Below, in pieces: positions 10,274-18,512 of a DNA stretch of 40,050 bases. The stretch's first letter is position 1; the number at the start of each line of letters is the position of its first letter. The position numbers were made by a program, and so were the translations under genes. A model generated the notes under the pieces. The model did no database searches. It was not told the origin of the DNA and saw only the letters and a program-made list of their open reading frames with translations. The DNA comes from Alphaproteobacteria bacterium (GTDB taxonomy: Bacteria; Pseudomonadota; Alphaproteobacteria; CAAHEQ01; UBA3637), in contig JAQVGI010000010.1 of NCBI GenBank assembly GCA_028696805.1, forward strand, positions 1 through 40,050, read 5' to 3'.

Positions 10274-10945
10274 TTACGATATCGGGATGAGTTTGACGCG
10301 TTTCTTGCACTCCTCGGCGGACATGCCCGGAACGACGCAGGATTTTATCTCCATCTGGGGCAGGCTCATGATATACGCGCAGGAGCTGCCCGCCAACGTG
10401 ATGCTCGATTTCCCTTCGCCGTCCGGCGCGACGCCGCCGAACGACAGCGTCGCCTTCATCGTGCCGTATGTCAGCTGAACCGTCACATCCTGCGCCTGCT
10501 TCTTCAATTTGTTCACCAGAGAAAACTGCGCCGTGCAATATGAAAAGCCCTGCATCGGCGGCTGAACGCTCTTGACATCGCTGGCGATGATGTAGATTTC
10601 CTCTTTGGTTTTCTTGTCGTCCTTTTTATCGCCGGCGGCGGAGGACGTTTCCGGCGCGGACGGCGCGGCCGCCAGCTGCTGTTGCAAAACCTGCGGCAAA
10701 TCGCCGGCCGGCGCGATGTCCGGCAGCGCGACGCTCCCCGACGCATCCAGCGCCTGCCCGATGGTCGCCGCCTTTGGCGCGAGCGGTGGAACGGGCTTTG
10801 AAACGGGCGCCGGAGCGTCGGGCTTCGCCGCGGGGGCCTGCGCGGGGGCCGGAGCGTCCGGCTGCAATTCCGGGAACAGGCCGCCCTGCGCCCAAACGGC
10901 GCCAGACGCCAGCGCCGCACCCGTCAATAAAATCAGCTTGAACAT
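10274..10945 (-). CDS. Exported Pro/Ala-rich protein of unknown function
   Basis: A 223-residue protein with a signal peptide (1-19, GAVWAQ), a long low-complexity Ala/Pro region (about 28-105, PAPAQAPAAKPDAPAPV) and a folded C-terminal domain (about 115-223). That domain contains four spaced Cys (SYCTAQF, SSCAYIM, KSCVV, EECKK), so two disulfides are likely in the periplasm. GGGAGG lies 5 bases before the ATG. The stop is one base before the transglycosylase start, so the two are surely co-transcribed. I do not recognise the family; a role in the cell wall or envelope is guessed from its operon partner. Confidence 0.8.
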   Translation of the reverse strand: MFKLILLTGAALASGAVWAQGGLFPELQPDAPAPAQAPAAKPDAPAPVSKPVPPLAPKAATIGQALDASGSVALPDIAPAGDLPQVLQQQLAAAPSAPETSSAAGDKKDDKKTKEEIYIIASDVKSVQPPMQGFSYCTAQFSLVNKLKKQAQDVTVQLTYGTMKATLSFGGVAPDGEGKSSITLAGSSCAYIMSLPQMEIKSCVVPGMSAEECKKRVKLIPIS

Positions 10946-10955
10946 ATTTCCTCCC

Positions 10956-10984
10956 TTTACATTCGGTTTGTTTTAGACTAACAT
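10956..10984 (+). promoter_or_regulatory. Rightward promoter of the Mur ligase operon
   Basis: TTTACA (10956-10961), a 17-base spacer and TAACAT (10979-10984), about 30 bases before the Mur ligase start. It interpenetrates the leftward promoter, so one polymerase would exclude the other. Confidence 0.5.
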
Positions 10985-11003
10985 CAACGCATCGGGATGT
11001 AAA
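10975..11003 (-). promoter_or_regulatory. Leftward promoter of the 10945/transglycosylase operon
   Basis: On the minus strand TTTACA (11003-10998), a 17-base spacer and TAGTCT (10980-10975). Its -10 overlaps the rightward promoter's -10. Confidence 0.45.
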
Positions 11004-11013
11004 GGACTTTTTG

Positions 11014-12393
11014 ATGACGAACTATTTTTTCTGCGGCATCGGCGGCATCGGGATGAGCTCCATCGCGCTGTATCTGGCGCGCCAGGGCAACGCCGTCGCC
11101 GGTTCGGACAGGTCTTTCGACGCCGGGCATAACGGGGAGATGCGCCGAACGCTGGCGCGGGCGGGCATTGCCCTTTTCCCGCAGGACGGGCGCGGCGTCC
11201 GGCCGGATACGGATGTTTTTGTCGTGTCCAGCGCCGTCGAGGATTCCATCCCGGACGTCAGGCGGGCCAAAGACCTGCGCATTCCCATCCGGCGGCGCGC
11301 GCAGGTGCTGGCCGGCATCCTGCACGATTACAGCGGCATCGCGATCGCCGGCACGTCCGGCAAGACGACGATTACGGCGATGGTCGGCCATATCCTTTAC
11401 AAAAACGCCCTGGATCCGACGATGATCAACGGCGGCATTTCCAACAACGCGTATCACCGGGAAAAGCCGTCCAACCTGATTTTCGGACACGGCCGCCATT
11501 GCGTGATCGAGGCCGACGAATCGGACGGATCGATCGATTTATACACGCCCGATTACGCGGTGGTCAGCAACATCTCGCTGGATCACAAGCCGCTGGACGA
11601 AATCCGCCCGCTGTTCGCTTCTTTCCTGAGCCGGGCGAAGCGCGGTGCCGTCGTCAACGCCGACTGCCCGGAAACGCGCCGGCTGCGCCTGGACAGACCG
11701 AATGTCATCTCGTTTTCCGCGGCGGGCGACAAGCGCGCGACGCTGCGCGCCGAAAACATCCGCCAGATGCCCGGCGGCATCCGGTTCGACCTGAACGGCA
11801 TGCCCGTGCGGCTTCCCCTCGTCGGCGCATACAATGTCGCGAACGCGCTGGCCGCCGTCGGGGCGGGGCTGCTGGCCGGTATTCCGGTCGCGGACAGCGT
11901 GCGCGCATTGAAAACCTTCCGCGGCACGCGCCGACGGATGCAGGCGATCGGCGCCGCCCGCCGCATCGCCGTCATCGACGACTATGCGCACAACCCCGAA
12001 AAAATCAAAGCCGCCCTGACCGCCCTGCAAAGTTTCCCCGGCGCCGTGTTCGTGATTTTCCAGCCGCACGGCTTCGCGCCGACGCGCCTGATGAAAGACG
12101 AGCTGATCCGGACGCTGCACGAAACGCTCGGCCCGCGAACGACCTTCATCATGCCGGACATCTACTACGCCGGCGGAACCGTCGCGCAGGATATTTCGTC
12201 CCGGGACATCGTCGATCCGCTGGTCCGCAAGGGGTGCCGCGCGCATTACATTCCGACGCGGGCGGAAATCATCGCCTTCCTGATGCCGCGCGTCAAGCCC
12301 GGCGCGCGGATCGTCGTGATGGGCGCGCGCGACGACACGCTGACCGATTTCGCCAAGGACATCCTGAACCATATCAAGAAGGGGAAGCCATGA
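11014..12393 (+). CDS. Mur ligase of the MurC/Mpl type
   Basis: A 459-residue cytoplasmic ATP-dependent amide ligase. The N-terminal Rossmann motif CGIGGIGMSS (about 7-16) is that of MurC/Mpl, which bind UDP-MurNAc. The ATP loop GTSGKTT is at 113-119; the usual His of GTHGKTT is Ser here. EADESDGS, the NISLDHKPLDE segment and the C-terminal DDYAHNPEKIKAAL complete the fold. MurC adds L-Ala; Mpl adds recycled tripeptide. The stop overlaps the start of an LD-carboxypeptidase gene, which makes tetrapeptide into the tripeptide used by Mpl, so I favour a recycling ligase, but sequence alone does not exclude MurC. The ATG at 11014 has AAAGGA 7 bases upstream; a TTG at 11011 is an alternative. Confidence 0.85.
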   Translation: MTNYFFCGIGGIGMSSIALYLARQGNAVAGSDRSFDAGHNGEMRRTLARAGIALFPQDGRGVRPDTDVFVVSSAVEDSIPDVRRAKDLRIPIRRRAQVLAGILHDYSGIAIAGTSGKTTITAMVGHILYKNALDPTMINGGISNNAYHREKPSNLIFGHGRHCVIEADESDGSIDLYTPDYAVVSNISLDHKPLDEIRPLFASFLSRAKRGAVVNADCPETRRLRLDRPNVISFSAAGDKRATLRAENIRQMPGGIRFDLNGMPVRLPLVGAYNVANALAAVGAGLLAGIPVADSVRALKTFRGTRRRMQAIGAARRIAVIDDYAHNPEKIKAALTALQSFPGAVFVIFQPHGFAPTRLMKDELIRTLHETLGPRTTFIMPDIYYAGGTVAQDISSRDIVDPLVRKGCRAHYIPTRAEIIAFLMPRVKPGARIVVMGARDDTLTDFAKDILNHIKKGKP

Positions 12394-13268
12394 AAACCAT
12401 CCGCATCGTCGCGCCGGCGTCGCCGATCAACAGGCTGACCCCGGCGGATTTCGCAAAAATAAAGGCCGCGTTTTCAAAGTGGGGATATAATGCGATCTGG
12501 TCGGACGCCGTGTTTCAAAAAGACCGGTTCCTGGCCGGATCCGATGCTGTCCGCGCGCAGGACATCAACGCCGCCTTCGCCGACGTGGGGGTGGACGCCA
12601 TTGTCGCGCTGAAAGGCGGATACGGCAGCCCGCGCCTGCTGGACAAAATCGATTACGACGCCGTCCGGAAAAACCCGAAGCCCTTTTTCGGGTTCAGCGA
12701 CATAACGGCCTTGCAGCTGGCCCTCTACGCGCGCGCCGGATTGCCGAGCCAGACCGGATTCATCGCCAATTATGCGTTGAAGCCGCTGCCCCCCCTGCTG
12801 CGCCGGACGCTGCCGAGCGCCCTGAAAAACGAAGCGCAGACATTCGCGCGGCTGAAACCGATGGCCGGCGGGCGGGCGCAGGGCATCCTCGTCGGCGGCA
12901 CGCTGACGCTGATCGAAACGCTGGTCGGGACGCCCTACCTGCCCGACATGCGGGGGAAAATCCTGCTGCTGGAAGATGTCGGGGAGGAGCCGTATAAGAT
13001 CGACCGGATGCTGACGCATCTGCGTCTGGCCGGCGTTTTCAATCAGATCGGCGGGCTTGTCCTCGGGCAATGGGAAAAGTGCGTCGCCAAGGATAAAGCC
13101 GACGGCACAATCGCCGCCGTGCTGCGCGACCATTTCGCGCGCGCGCCGTTTCCGGTTATTGCGGGCTTCCCCTACGGACACGCCCCCGACCATGTCGTCG
13201 TCCCCATCGGCGCCGCGGCGGCGCTGGACGCGGACAAGGGCACATTGCGGATAGACGCGCTCCGGTGA
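12390..13268 (+). CDS. ldcA: LD-carboxypeptidase (S66 family, LdcA type)
   Basis: A 292-residue serine peptidase that removes the terminal D-Ala from murein tetrapeptide in the cytoplasm during recycling. The nucleophile Ser is at about 103 (FFGFSDITAL), the Glu at about 195 (LLLEDVGEEPYKIDRML) and the His at 264 (FPYGHAPDH), forming the Ser-Glu-His triad of S66. LKGGYGSPRLLD is typical of LdcA rather than MccF. AGAAGGGGAAG sits before the ATG, which overlaps the ligase stop. There is no signal peptide, as expected. A second, more MccF-like S66 protein is encoded at 28425. Confidence 0.93.
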   Translation: MKTIRIVAPASPINRLTPADFAKIKAAFSKWGYNAIWSDAVFQKDRFLAGSDAVRAQDINAAFADVGVDAIVALKGGYGSPRLLDKIDYDAVRKNPKPFFGFSDITALQLALYARAGLPSQTGFIANYALKPLPPLLRRTLPSALKNEAQTFARLKPMAGGRAQGILVGGTLTLIETLVGTPYLPDMRGKILLLEDVGEEPYKIDRMLTHLRLAGVFNQIGGLVLGQWEKCVAKDKADGTIAAVLRDHFARAPFPVIAGFPYGHAPDHVVVPIGAAAALDADKGTLRIDALR

Positions 13269-13269
13269 A

Positions 13270-13716
13270 TTACCGCTGCTGCTGCCGCTCCGCCGCCAGA
13301 TAAGCCTCCAGCTGCTTTTTCTGCAATTTCAGGAAGAAAATCGGACGGGCGCTGCGCGGGCTGTAAGAGAGACTCAAAAAAGGCGTCAGATAGGCCAGAT
13401 GCGCCAGGTGCGCTTTGCATGCGATGATATCGCCGGCCTCCTGCGCGCACAACAATTCTCTTTGGGTTTGATTAACGGCCAGATGGAGGGCCTTGCTTTG
13501 CAACACCATGCGACATTTGAACAGGCTTTCCATATCGCGGTCATACCGGTATGACCGGGCCAGCGCGCCATATGCGCCCCGTATCTCGGGGTCATATCCC
13601 CAATTGCGCATGACGACCCGCGCCATTCCGGCCTTATAATACGCCTTTTCCTGCGGCGTCTGCGCGACGCACTGCTCCCAGATGGGAACGGACGCATCGG
13701 AAAACAATCTGGACAT
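13270..13716 (-). CDS. Unknown 148-residue protein
   Basis: A soluble, mostly helical protein with no signal peptide, rich in Arg, Tyr, Ala and Leu. It contains a run of short helical segments (GAYGALARSYRYDRDMESLF; CKAHLAHLAYL) and ends KLQKKQLEAYLAAERQQQR. It has its own GGAGGG site 7 bases before the ATG and a strong promoter 31 bases upstream, so expression is very likely. It lies between the ldcA stop (1 base) and the end of mnmG. I do not recognise it. A loose resemblance in composition to the small paralogues at 27.4-28.2 kb is not enough to claim homology. Confidence 0.75.
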   Translation of the reverse strand: MSRLFSDASVPIWEQCVAQTPQEKAYYKAGMARVVMRNWGYDPEIRGAYGALARSYRYDRDMESLFKCRMVLQSKALHLAVNQTQRELLCAQEAGDIIACKAHLAHLAYLTPFLSLSYSPRSARPIFFLKLQKKQLEAYLAAERQQQR

Positions 13717-13746
13717 GATACCCTCCTGACATCAGATGACGGGAGA

Positions 13747-13775
13747 ATCATACAGCCGTTCGAATCGTTTGTCAA
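13747..13775 (-). promoter_or_regulatory. Strong promoter of the 148-residue gene
   Basis: On the minus strand TTGACA (13775-13770), a 17-base spacer and TATGAT (13752-13747). The final TGA of full-length mnmG (13774-13772) is the TGA within this -35 box. Confidence 0.75.
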
Positions 13776-14005
13776 GTTTTTCTTTTGCGGACGCGGGCGA
13801 TCACGGCCGTCACAGCCGCCGGCGTCATGCCCGGCTGGCGCGTCATCGCGCCGATGGTCGCCGGCCTGCTTTTGTTCAGCCGCCCGACGATTTCGTTGGA
13901 CAGCCCGCCGATTTTCGCGAAATCCAGGTCGTCCGGGATTTTCAACGCCTCTTCTTTCTTGAACGCATCGATGTCCAGACGCTGGCGCGCCAGATATCCG
14001 GCTTA
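13772..14005 (-). pseudogene. mnmG: Detached C-terminal 76 codons of mnmG, after an in-frame TAA
   Basis: Reading on in the same frame past TAA (14005-14003) gives 76 uninterrupted codons to TGA at 13774-13772. They are the canonical MnmG C-terminus: AGYLARQRLDIDAF, KIPDDLDF, GGLSNEIVGRL and RPATIGAMTRQPGMTPAAV. The stop replaces the Tyr of the highly conserved EIEGRYAGYL segment (TAT or TAC changed to TAA). 534 + 1 + 76 residues equals a normal-length MnmG. This domain contacts MnmE and tRNA, so loss should impair the enzyme. A sequencing error is possible. Confidence 0.85.
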
Positions 14006-16132
14006 CCGCCCCTCGATTTCCAGCTGCCCGGCGACATCCGGCCGGATTTTAGCCAACTCCGGGAACGCGCGCGTCAGATCCGCCCACGCCACATCCGGAT
14101 AGGCCAGCAGATCCAGCGGCGTTTTGGCGCCGGCGGACAAGGCGACCTTGAACCCAAGCGCCGCCGCCCGCTTCGGCGCACAGATTGTTTTTTGAATCAG
14201 CGTCCGCGCCGCGTCCAGCGCTTTTTCCTTCGACCGGAAAGCCCGCGCCCGCGCCGCGCCGACGCACCCGACCTCCATGCCGCGCCGCGTCAGGCGCAGG
14301 TCGGCGTTGTCCGCGCGGATGCTCAACCGGTATTCGGCGCGCGAGGTAAACAGGCGATACGGCTCGTCCACGCCGTGCGTCGTGATGTCGTCTATCATCA
14401 CGCCGAGATACGAATCCGACCGGTCGCAGGTGAAGACTTCCTCCGACCCGCCCGCGCGCAATCCCGCGTTGATGCCGGCGAGCAGGCCCTGGCCCGCGGC
14501 CTCCTCATACCCCGTCGTGCCGTTGATCTGCCCGGCCAGAAACAGCCCCCGGATTTTGCGCGTTTCCAGCGTCGGCTTTAATTCCCGCGGATCGACGAAA
14601 TCGTATTCGATTGCATACGCGTGGCGCAGGAACGCCGCCCGCTCCAACCCCGGAATCGAGCGCACGAACGCCTCCTGCACGTCCCGCGGCATCGATGTCG
14701 AAATCCCGTTCGGGTAAATGCTGTTGCCGCCGCGCGTTTCGGGCTCCAAAAAAACATGATGCGATTCGCGGCCGGCAAAGCGCACGATTTTGTCCTCGAT
14801 GCTGGGGCAATAGCGCGGGCCGATCGCCTGAATCTGCCCCGAATACAGCGGCGCGCGCGCGAGGTTGGCGTGCAGAATTGCGTGCGTGCGCGGCGTCGTG
14901 TGCGTGATGTGGCACGGCATCTGATCCGGGTGGAAATCCCGGGTCAGAAACGAAAAAGGCTTCGGCTCTGCGTCGCCGTCCTGACGCGCGCACACGGACC
15001 AGTCGATCGTGTCCTTGTCCAGCCGCGCCGGCGTCCCCGTTTTCAGCCGCCCCATCGCCAGCCCCATTCCCTTCAACGCGGGCGTGATGCCGTGGCTGGC
15101 CGGCGCACCGAACCGGCCGCCCTCGGTTTTTTCCGGCCCGATGTGCATCACGCCGTTCAGGAACGTCCCCGTCGTGACGACGACCGCGCGCGCGGCGTAT
15201 TCCTTGCCGTCCGCCACGACGCCCGACACGCCGGCGCCGTCCCGCAGGATGTCATCGGCGCTGCCCGCTATAATCGTCAGATTCGGGTAATTCAGAAGTA
15301 TCCGCTGCATCTCGGCTTTGTAGGCTTCCTTGTCCGCCTGGGCGCGCGGACCTTGGACGGCGGGGCCCTTGGATTGGTTCAGCACGCGGAATTGCAGCCC
15401 CGTCGCGTCGATGACCCGCCCCATCAGGCCGTCCAGCGCATCGATCTCGCGCACCAGCGTCCCTTTGCCCAAGCCCCCGATCGCCGGATTGCACGACATG
15501 TCTCCGATGGTGTCGATGCGGTGCGTGATCAGCAGCGTCCGCGCCCCCATCCGGGCGGCCGCCGCGCAAGCCTCGCACCCCGCATGCCCGCCGCCGATAA
15601 CGATCACATCGAAGTCCCCTCCCTTGTGATGGGAGTCGTGATTCGTGGTTCGTAATTCGTACTTACCCCCTCCCTTGCCTTTCAAGGGAGGACTGGGGAA
15701 GGTTCCGCTATCATCCCCTCCCTTGCCTTTCAAGGGAGGACTGGGGAGGGTTCCCTGGTCCGGGAGGGTTTTACGCGCCATTCTCTCTGTCAAAACATCT
15801 TTAATCACCCGCAAACATCCCTCCGTATTTTTCAACGCATCATTGTTCCAAAACCTCAAAACGCAATACCCTCGTTTTTGAAAATAAACATCCCGCTCTT
15901 GATCACTCGGCGATTGATGGTGCTGCCCGCCATCTGCTTCTACAATCAGCCGGGCACGCGCGCAATAGAAATCGACAATATAGGTATCGTCAAAAATATA
16001 TTGCCGATGAAAGCGCGCCCCCAGGCAGTCACGGCGCAAAAAATGCCATAGCCGGCGTTCCGCGTCTGTCATCCGGCGGCGCAGTTTGCGCGCTTTTTGA
16101 ACGAAATCCAAATGTTTTTCTTTTTGTGTCAT
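14003..16132 (-). CDS. mnmG: MnmG tRNA U34-modifying flavoenzyme, fused in frame behind a DUF559 domain and cut short by TAA
   Basis: MnmG with MnmE installs (carboxymethyl)aminomethyl at wobble U34 of tRNAs. Here one open frame of 709 codons starts at ATG 16132. Residues 1-120 are a DUF559 nuclease-like domain ([38 protein letters not shown]-(D/E)xK-like D54, E65, D67). Residues 123-172 are repeat-derived linker (SPPLKGKGG twice). MnmG begins at 174 with [14 protein letters not shown], the FAD-binding site. It continues through [18 protein letters not shown] and [19 protein letters not shown]. The native ATG before FDV is missing (GGA GGG GAC TTC). A GTG at 15607, 8 bases after GGAGGGG, could start MnmG alone as 534 residues. 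The frame ends at TAA inside the conserved EGRYAGYL, so the C-terminal domain is lost unless read through. mnmE lies just upstream. Confidence 0.85.
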   Translation of the reverse strand: MTQKEKHLDFVQKARKLRRRMTDAERRLWHFLRRDCLGARFHRQYIFDDTYIVDFYCARARLIVEADGGQHHQSPSDQERDVYFQKRGYCVLRFWNNDALKNTEGCLRVIKDVLTERMARKTLPDQGTLPSPPLKGKGGDDSGTFPSPPLKGKGGGKYELRTTNHDSHHKGGDFDVIVIGGGHAGCEACAAAARMGARTLLITHRIDTIGDMSCNPAIGGLGKGTLVREIDALDGLMGRVIDATGLQFRVLNQSKGPAVQGPRAQADKEAYKAEMQRILLNYPNLTIIAGSADDILRDGAGVSGVVADGKEYAARAVVVTTGTFLNGVMHIGPEKTEGGRFGAPASHGITPALKGMGLAMGRLKTGTPARLDKDTIDWSVCARQDGDAEPKPFSFLTRDFHPDQMPCHITHTTPRTHAILHANLARAPLYSGQIQAIGPRYCPSIEDKIVRFAGRESHHVFLEPETRGGNSIYPNGISTSMPRDVQEAFVRSIPGLERAAFLRHAYAIEYDFVDPRELKPTLETRKIRGLFLAGQINGTTGYEEAAGQGLLAGINAGLRAGGSEEVFTCDRSDSYLGVMIDDITTHGVDEPYRLFTSRAEYRLSIRADNADLRLTRRGMEVGCVGAARARAFRSKEKALDAARTLIQKTICAPKRAAALGFKVALSAGAKTPLDLLAYPDVAWADLTRAFPELAKIRPDVAGQLEIEGR
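15667..15706 (+). repeat. Palindromic repeat, copy 1
   Basis: A 40-base unit with a perfect stem CCTCCCTT/AAGGGAGG and a 7-base loop, then ACTGGGGAAGGTTCC. On the minus strand it encodes SPPLKGKGG. It is identical to copy 2 at 39 of 40 positions. Confidence 0.85.
15715..15754 (+). repeat. Palindromic repeat, copy 2
   Basis: Direct copy of the 15667 unit, 48 bases on; the single difference is GGGGAGGG against GGGGAAGG. Confidence 0.85.
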
Positions 16133-16155
16133 CCGAACCCGCCCTTTAAGGAAAA

Positions 16156-16190
16156 CCCTCCCTAACCTTCCCTTGAAGAACAAGGGAGGG
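16156..16190 (-). repeat. Palindromic repeat, inverted relative on the mnmE side
   Basis: Inverted family member with a 10-bp stem (16166-16175 with 16181-16190, one G-T pair) and loop AAGAA. On the minus strand it starts CCCTCCCTTG like copies 1 and 2. It begins 4 bases before the mnmE stop region and could also act as a 3' hairpin. Confidence 0.7.
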
Positions 16191-16193
16191 AAA

Positions 16194-17504
16194 TTATTTC
16201 CCGATGCAGAAATCGCGGAAGATAACATCCAGCAGTTCATCCGCATCTATCCGCCCCGTGATGCGCCCCAGCGCCCGCGCCGCCAAACGCAGCTCCTCGG
16301 CTTTCAATTCCAGTTCGGACACGCGGACGGCGTTCGCCAACGCGCGGTGCGCCTCCTCCAACGCAACGCGATAGCGGTCGCGCGTGATGCCCGTCGAACT
16401 GGCGAAATCCGCATGCAGGACCGACTTGACGGCCTCCCACAGCGCCGCAATGCCCTTGCCGGTTTTGGCGGACACAGCCAGGCCCTCCGGCGGTTTTCCG
16501 GCAATCCGGTCGATCTTGTTCCACACCCGGATGACGCGGCTGTTTTTAATCGCGATTTTATCGGCCGCCCCGTTGTCCGACGCGTCCAGCACATGCAGCA
16601 CCAGGTCGGCCTCCTCGGCGCGTCTGACGGCGCGGCGGATGCCTTCGGATTCGATTTCCGCGCGCGTTTCACGCAGGCCGGCGGTATCGGCCAGAATCAC
16701 CGGAAAGCCGTCCACATCCAGGTGCGCCTCCACGATGTCGCGCGTCGTGCCGGCCGTTTGCGACACAATCGCGACCTCGCGCCGGGTCAGGGCGTTTATC
16801 AGCGACGACTTGCCGACGTTCGGCGCGCCGACAATCGCGATTTGAAAGCCCGTCCGCAGCTTCTCGCCCGCCTTATTGTCGTTCAGGTACCGTGCAACCT
16901 CCCCGGCCAATTCCGCCAAATCGGCATCTATCCGGCGCAATTTTTCGGGCGGAATATCCTCGTCCGGAAAGTCGATGAACGCCTCCAAATACGCCATATG
17001 CCGCACCAGCCGATCCCGCCAGCCGTCATACAGCGCCGCCAGACGCCCGTCCAGCTGGGACAACGCCTGCGCCCGCTGCTTTTCGGTCTGGGCCCCTATC
17101 AGATCCATCAGCCCTTCGGCCTGCGTCAGATCCATCTTGCCGTTGACGACGGCGCGACGGGAAAACTCCCCCCGCTCGGCCGGACGCGCGCCGGTATCGG
17201 CAATCGCGTCGGACACCGCCTGAACCACGGCGCGGCCACCGTGCACATGGAACTCCGCGACATCCTCGCCGGTGAAGCTGCGCGGCGCCTTGAAGCATAG
17301 CAGGACGGCTTTGTCCAGCTCCTGCCCGTTGTGCCGGAGCGGCGCGACATACGCATGCCGCGGCTGTATTTTTTTCAGGCCGGACAACGCGCGCGCAATC
17401 TCCCACGCCCGGTTGCCGGACACCCGGATCACCGCGACGCCGGCCGCGCCGTGCCCGCTGGCCAGCGCGTAAATCGTATCCGCCAAATGGTAGGATTCGG
17501 CCAT
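16194..17504 (-). CDS. mnmE: MnmE, tRNA U34-modification GTPase
   Basis: A 436-residue GTPase partner of MnmG. The N-terminal tetrahydrofolate-binding domain (about 1-120: [33 protein letters not shown]) is followed by a helical domain interrupted by the G domain. The G domain has GAPNVGKSS at about 225, [16 protein letters not shown] and NKID. The protein ends FCIGK, with the essential C-terminal Cys. All key motifs are intact, in contrast with its damaged partner gene. The start overlaps the engB stop (ATGA); an open frame upstream is an engB shadow. Confidence 0.97.
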   Translation of the reverse strand: MAESYHLADTIYALASGHGAAGVAVIRVSGNRAWEIARALSGLKKIQPRHAYVAPLRHNGQELDKAVLLCFKAPRSFTGEDVAEFHVHGGRAVVQAVSDAIADTGARPAERGEFSRRAVVNGKMDLTQAEGLMDLIGAQTEKQRAQALSQLDGRLAALYDGWRDRLVRHMAYLEAFIDFPDEDIPPEKLRRIDADLAELAGEVARYLNDNKAGEKLRTGFQIAIVGAPNVGKSSLINALTRREVAIVSQTAGTTRDIVEAHLDVDGFPVILADTAGLRETRAEIESEGIRRAVRRAEEADLVLHVLDASDNGAADKIAIKNSRVIRVWNKIDRIAGKPPEGLAVSAKTGKGIAALWEAVKSVLHADFASSTGITRDRYRVALEEAHRALANAVRVSELELKAEELRLAARALGRITGRIDADELLDVIFRDFCIGK

Positions 17505-18145
17505 CAGATGCCCTCCAACACGCGGACGACCTGCGCGCGCAGCCAATCGATGTTCTGGCGCGCCGATGCGCTGGTCAGGATGATTTCCGGAAAGCACGCC
17601 GGATGTTTTGCGGCCGCGGCGCTTGTTTTTTCCAGCATATCCTGCGCCGCCGTGCCGGATACTTTGTCGGATTTCGTCAGGACGATCTGATAGCTGACCG
17701 CCGCGCCGTCCAGCATTTTCATGATATTCTCGTCCGTTTTTTTGATGCCGTGCCGGATGTCGACCAGCAGGAAAACGCGCCGCAGCTGAACCCGGCCGCG
17801 CAGATACGCGTGGATCAGCCGCGTCCAGTTTTGCACCTTTTTCTCGGGCGCCGCCGCGTATCCGTATCCCGGCAGATCGACGAACAGACAGGATTGCCCC
17901 AGCTTGAAGAAATTGATTTCCTGCGTCCGGCCGGGCGTGTTCGACGCGCGCGCCAGCTTTGCAACGCCGGTCAAAACATTTATCAGCGAGGACTTGCCGA
18001 CATTCGACCGCCCCGCAAAGGCGATCTCGGGCAGCCGCGATGCCGGCAGCTGATCAACCGCGACAACGCCCTTGACGAATTCGGACGGCGCGGAAAATAA
18101 TTTCTGCCCCTTCGCAATCAACTCTTTTTTGAACAGCTCGTCCAT
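17504..18145 (-). CDS. engB: EngB (YihA/YsxC), ribosome-assembly GTPase
   Basis: A 213-residue GTPase needed for late 50S assembly. P-loop GRSNVGKSS is at 45-53, followed by TPGRTQEINFF (switch I), DLPGYGYA (G3), LTKSDK (G4) and SASA (G5). AGGAGGG lies 7-8 bases before the ATG. It is separated from yidC by a ~365-base gap filled by a tandem repeat, and is coupled to mnmE downstream. Confidence 0.97.
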   Translation of the reverse strand: MDELFKKELIAKGQKLFSAPSEFVKGVVAVDQLPASRLPEIAFAGRSNVGKSSLINVLTGVAKLARASNTPGRTQEINFFKLGQSCLFVDLPGYGYAAAPEKKVQNWTRLIHAYLRGRVQLRRVFLLVDIRHGIKKTDENIMKMLDGAAVSYQIVLTKSDKVSGTAAQDMLEKTSAAAAKHPACFPEIILTSASARQNIDWLRAQVVRVLEGI

Positions 18146-18190
18146 TGGTTTGCCCTCCTATGAAACGGACGGAATACCCGCCCGACTCCT

Positions 18191-18512
18191 CTCCCCTAAA
18201 ATTGATTATAACGCGGCAAATCGGCAGGGCTTCGAGGCGATGTTTACACTTGAGTAAATGAGCCGAAAAAGACCGATCGAGTTGCCTACCCCCTTCTCCC
18301 CTAAAATTGATTATAACGCGGCAAATCGGAAGGGCTTCGAGGCGATATTTACACTTGAGTAAATGAGCCGAAAAAGACCGATCGAGTTGCCTACCCCCTC
18401 TCCCCTAAAATTGATTATAACGCGGCAAATCGGAAGGGCTTCGAGGCGATGTTTACACTTGAGTAAATGAGCCGAGAAAGACCAATCGAGTTGCCCGTTA
18501 GAATCAATTTTA
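18191..18512. repeat. Three tandem 104/105-bp structured repeats with inverted ends (MITE-like)
   Basis: Copies begin at 18191, 18296 and 18400 and differ at only a few bases. Each can fold: GGCAAATCGG pairs with CCGATcgagTTGCC, enclosing GGC..GCC and TTTAC/GTAAA arms. The outer left end TAAAATTGATTATAACG (18197-18213) is matched 16 of 17, inverted, by 18496-18512, which overlaps the yidC stop. On the minus strand each copy holds a TATAAT (18210-18205 in copy 1) but no good -35. The array fills the whole yidC-engB gap; there is no gene in it. Confidence 0.9.

Larger units (their letters stand above)
15611..16190 (-). mobile_element. Repeat-bounded DUF559 cassette between mnmE and mnmG
   Basis: The DUF559 coding segment (16132 down to about 15770) is flanked on its mnmG side by two direct copies of a palindromic repeat (15667-15706, 15715-15754) plus a shorter relative (CCCCTCCCTT at 15615-15624). 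On its mnmE side it is flanked by an inverted, longer relative (16156-16190). mnmE and mnmG normally sit side by side, so the segment reads as an insertion. Mobility is inferred; no transposase is present and no target duplication was seen. Confidence 0.5.

Noticed and set aside
13270-13716. Fourth member of the small-paralogue family
   Set aside because: It shares a helical, Arg/Leu/Ala-rich composition with the 27.4-28.2 kb proteins, but I could not align the diagnostic NMxGxPxS or KGxECAxR cores.
13772-14005. Stop-codon reassignment (TAA read as Tyr) as explanation for mnmG
   Set aside because: TAA terminates several intact genes here (pal, tilS, ftsH) exactly where their families end, so a genome-wide recoding does not fit.
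18191-18512. CRISPR array
   Set aside because: The ~104-bp units are tandem with no unique spacers between them, and no cas genes are nearby; it is a tandem repeat with internal stems.
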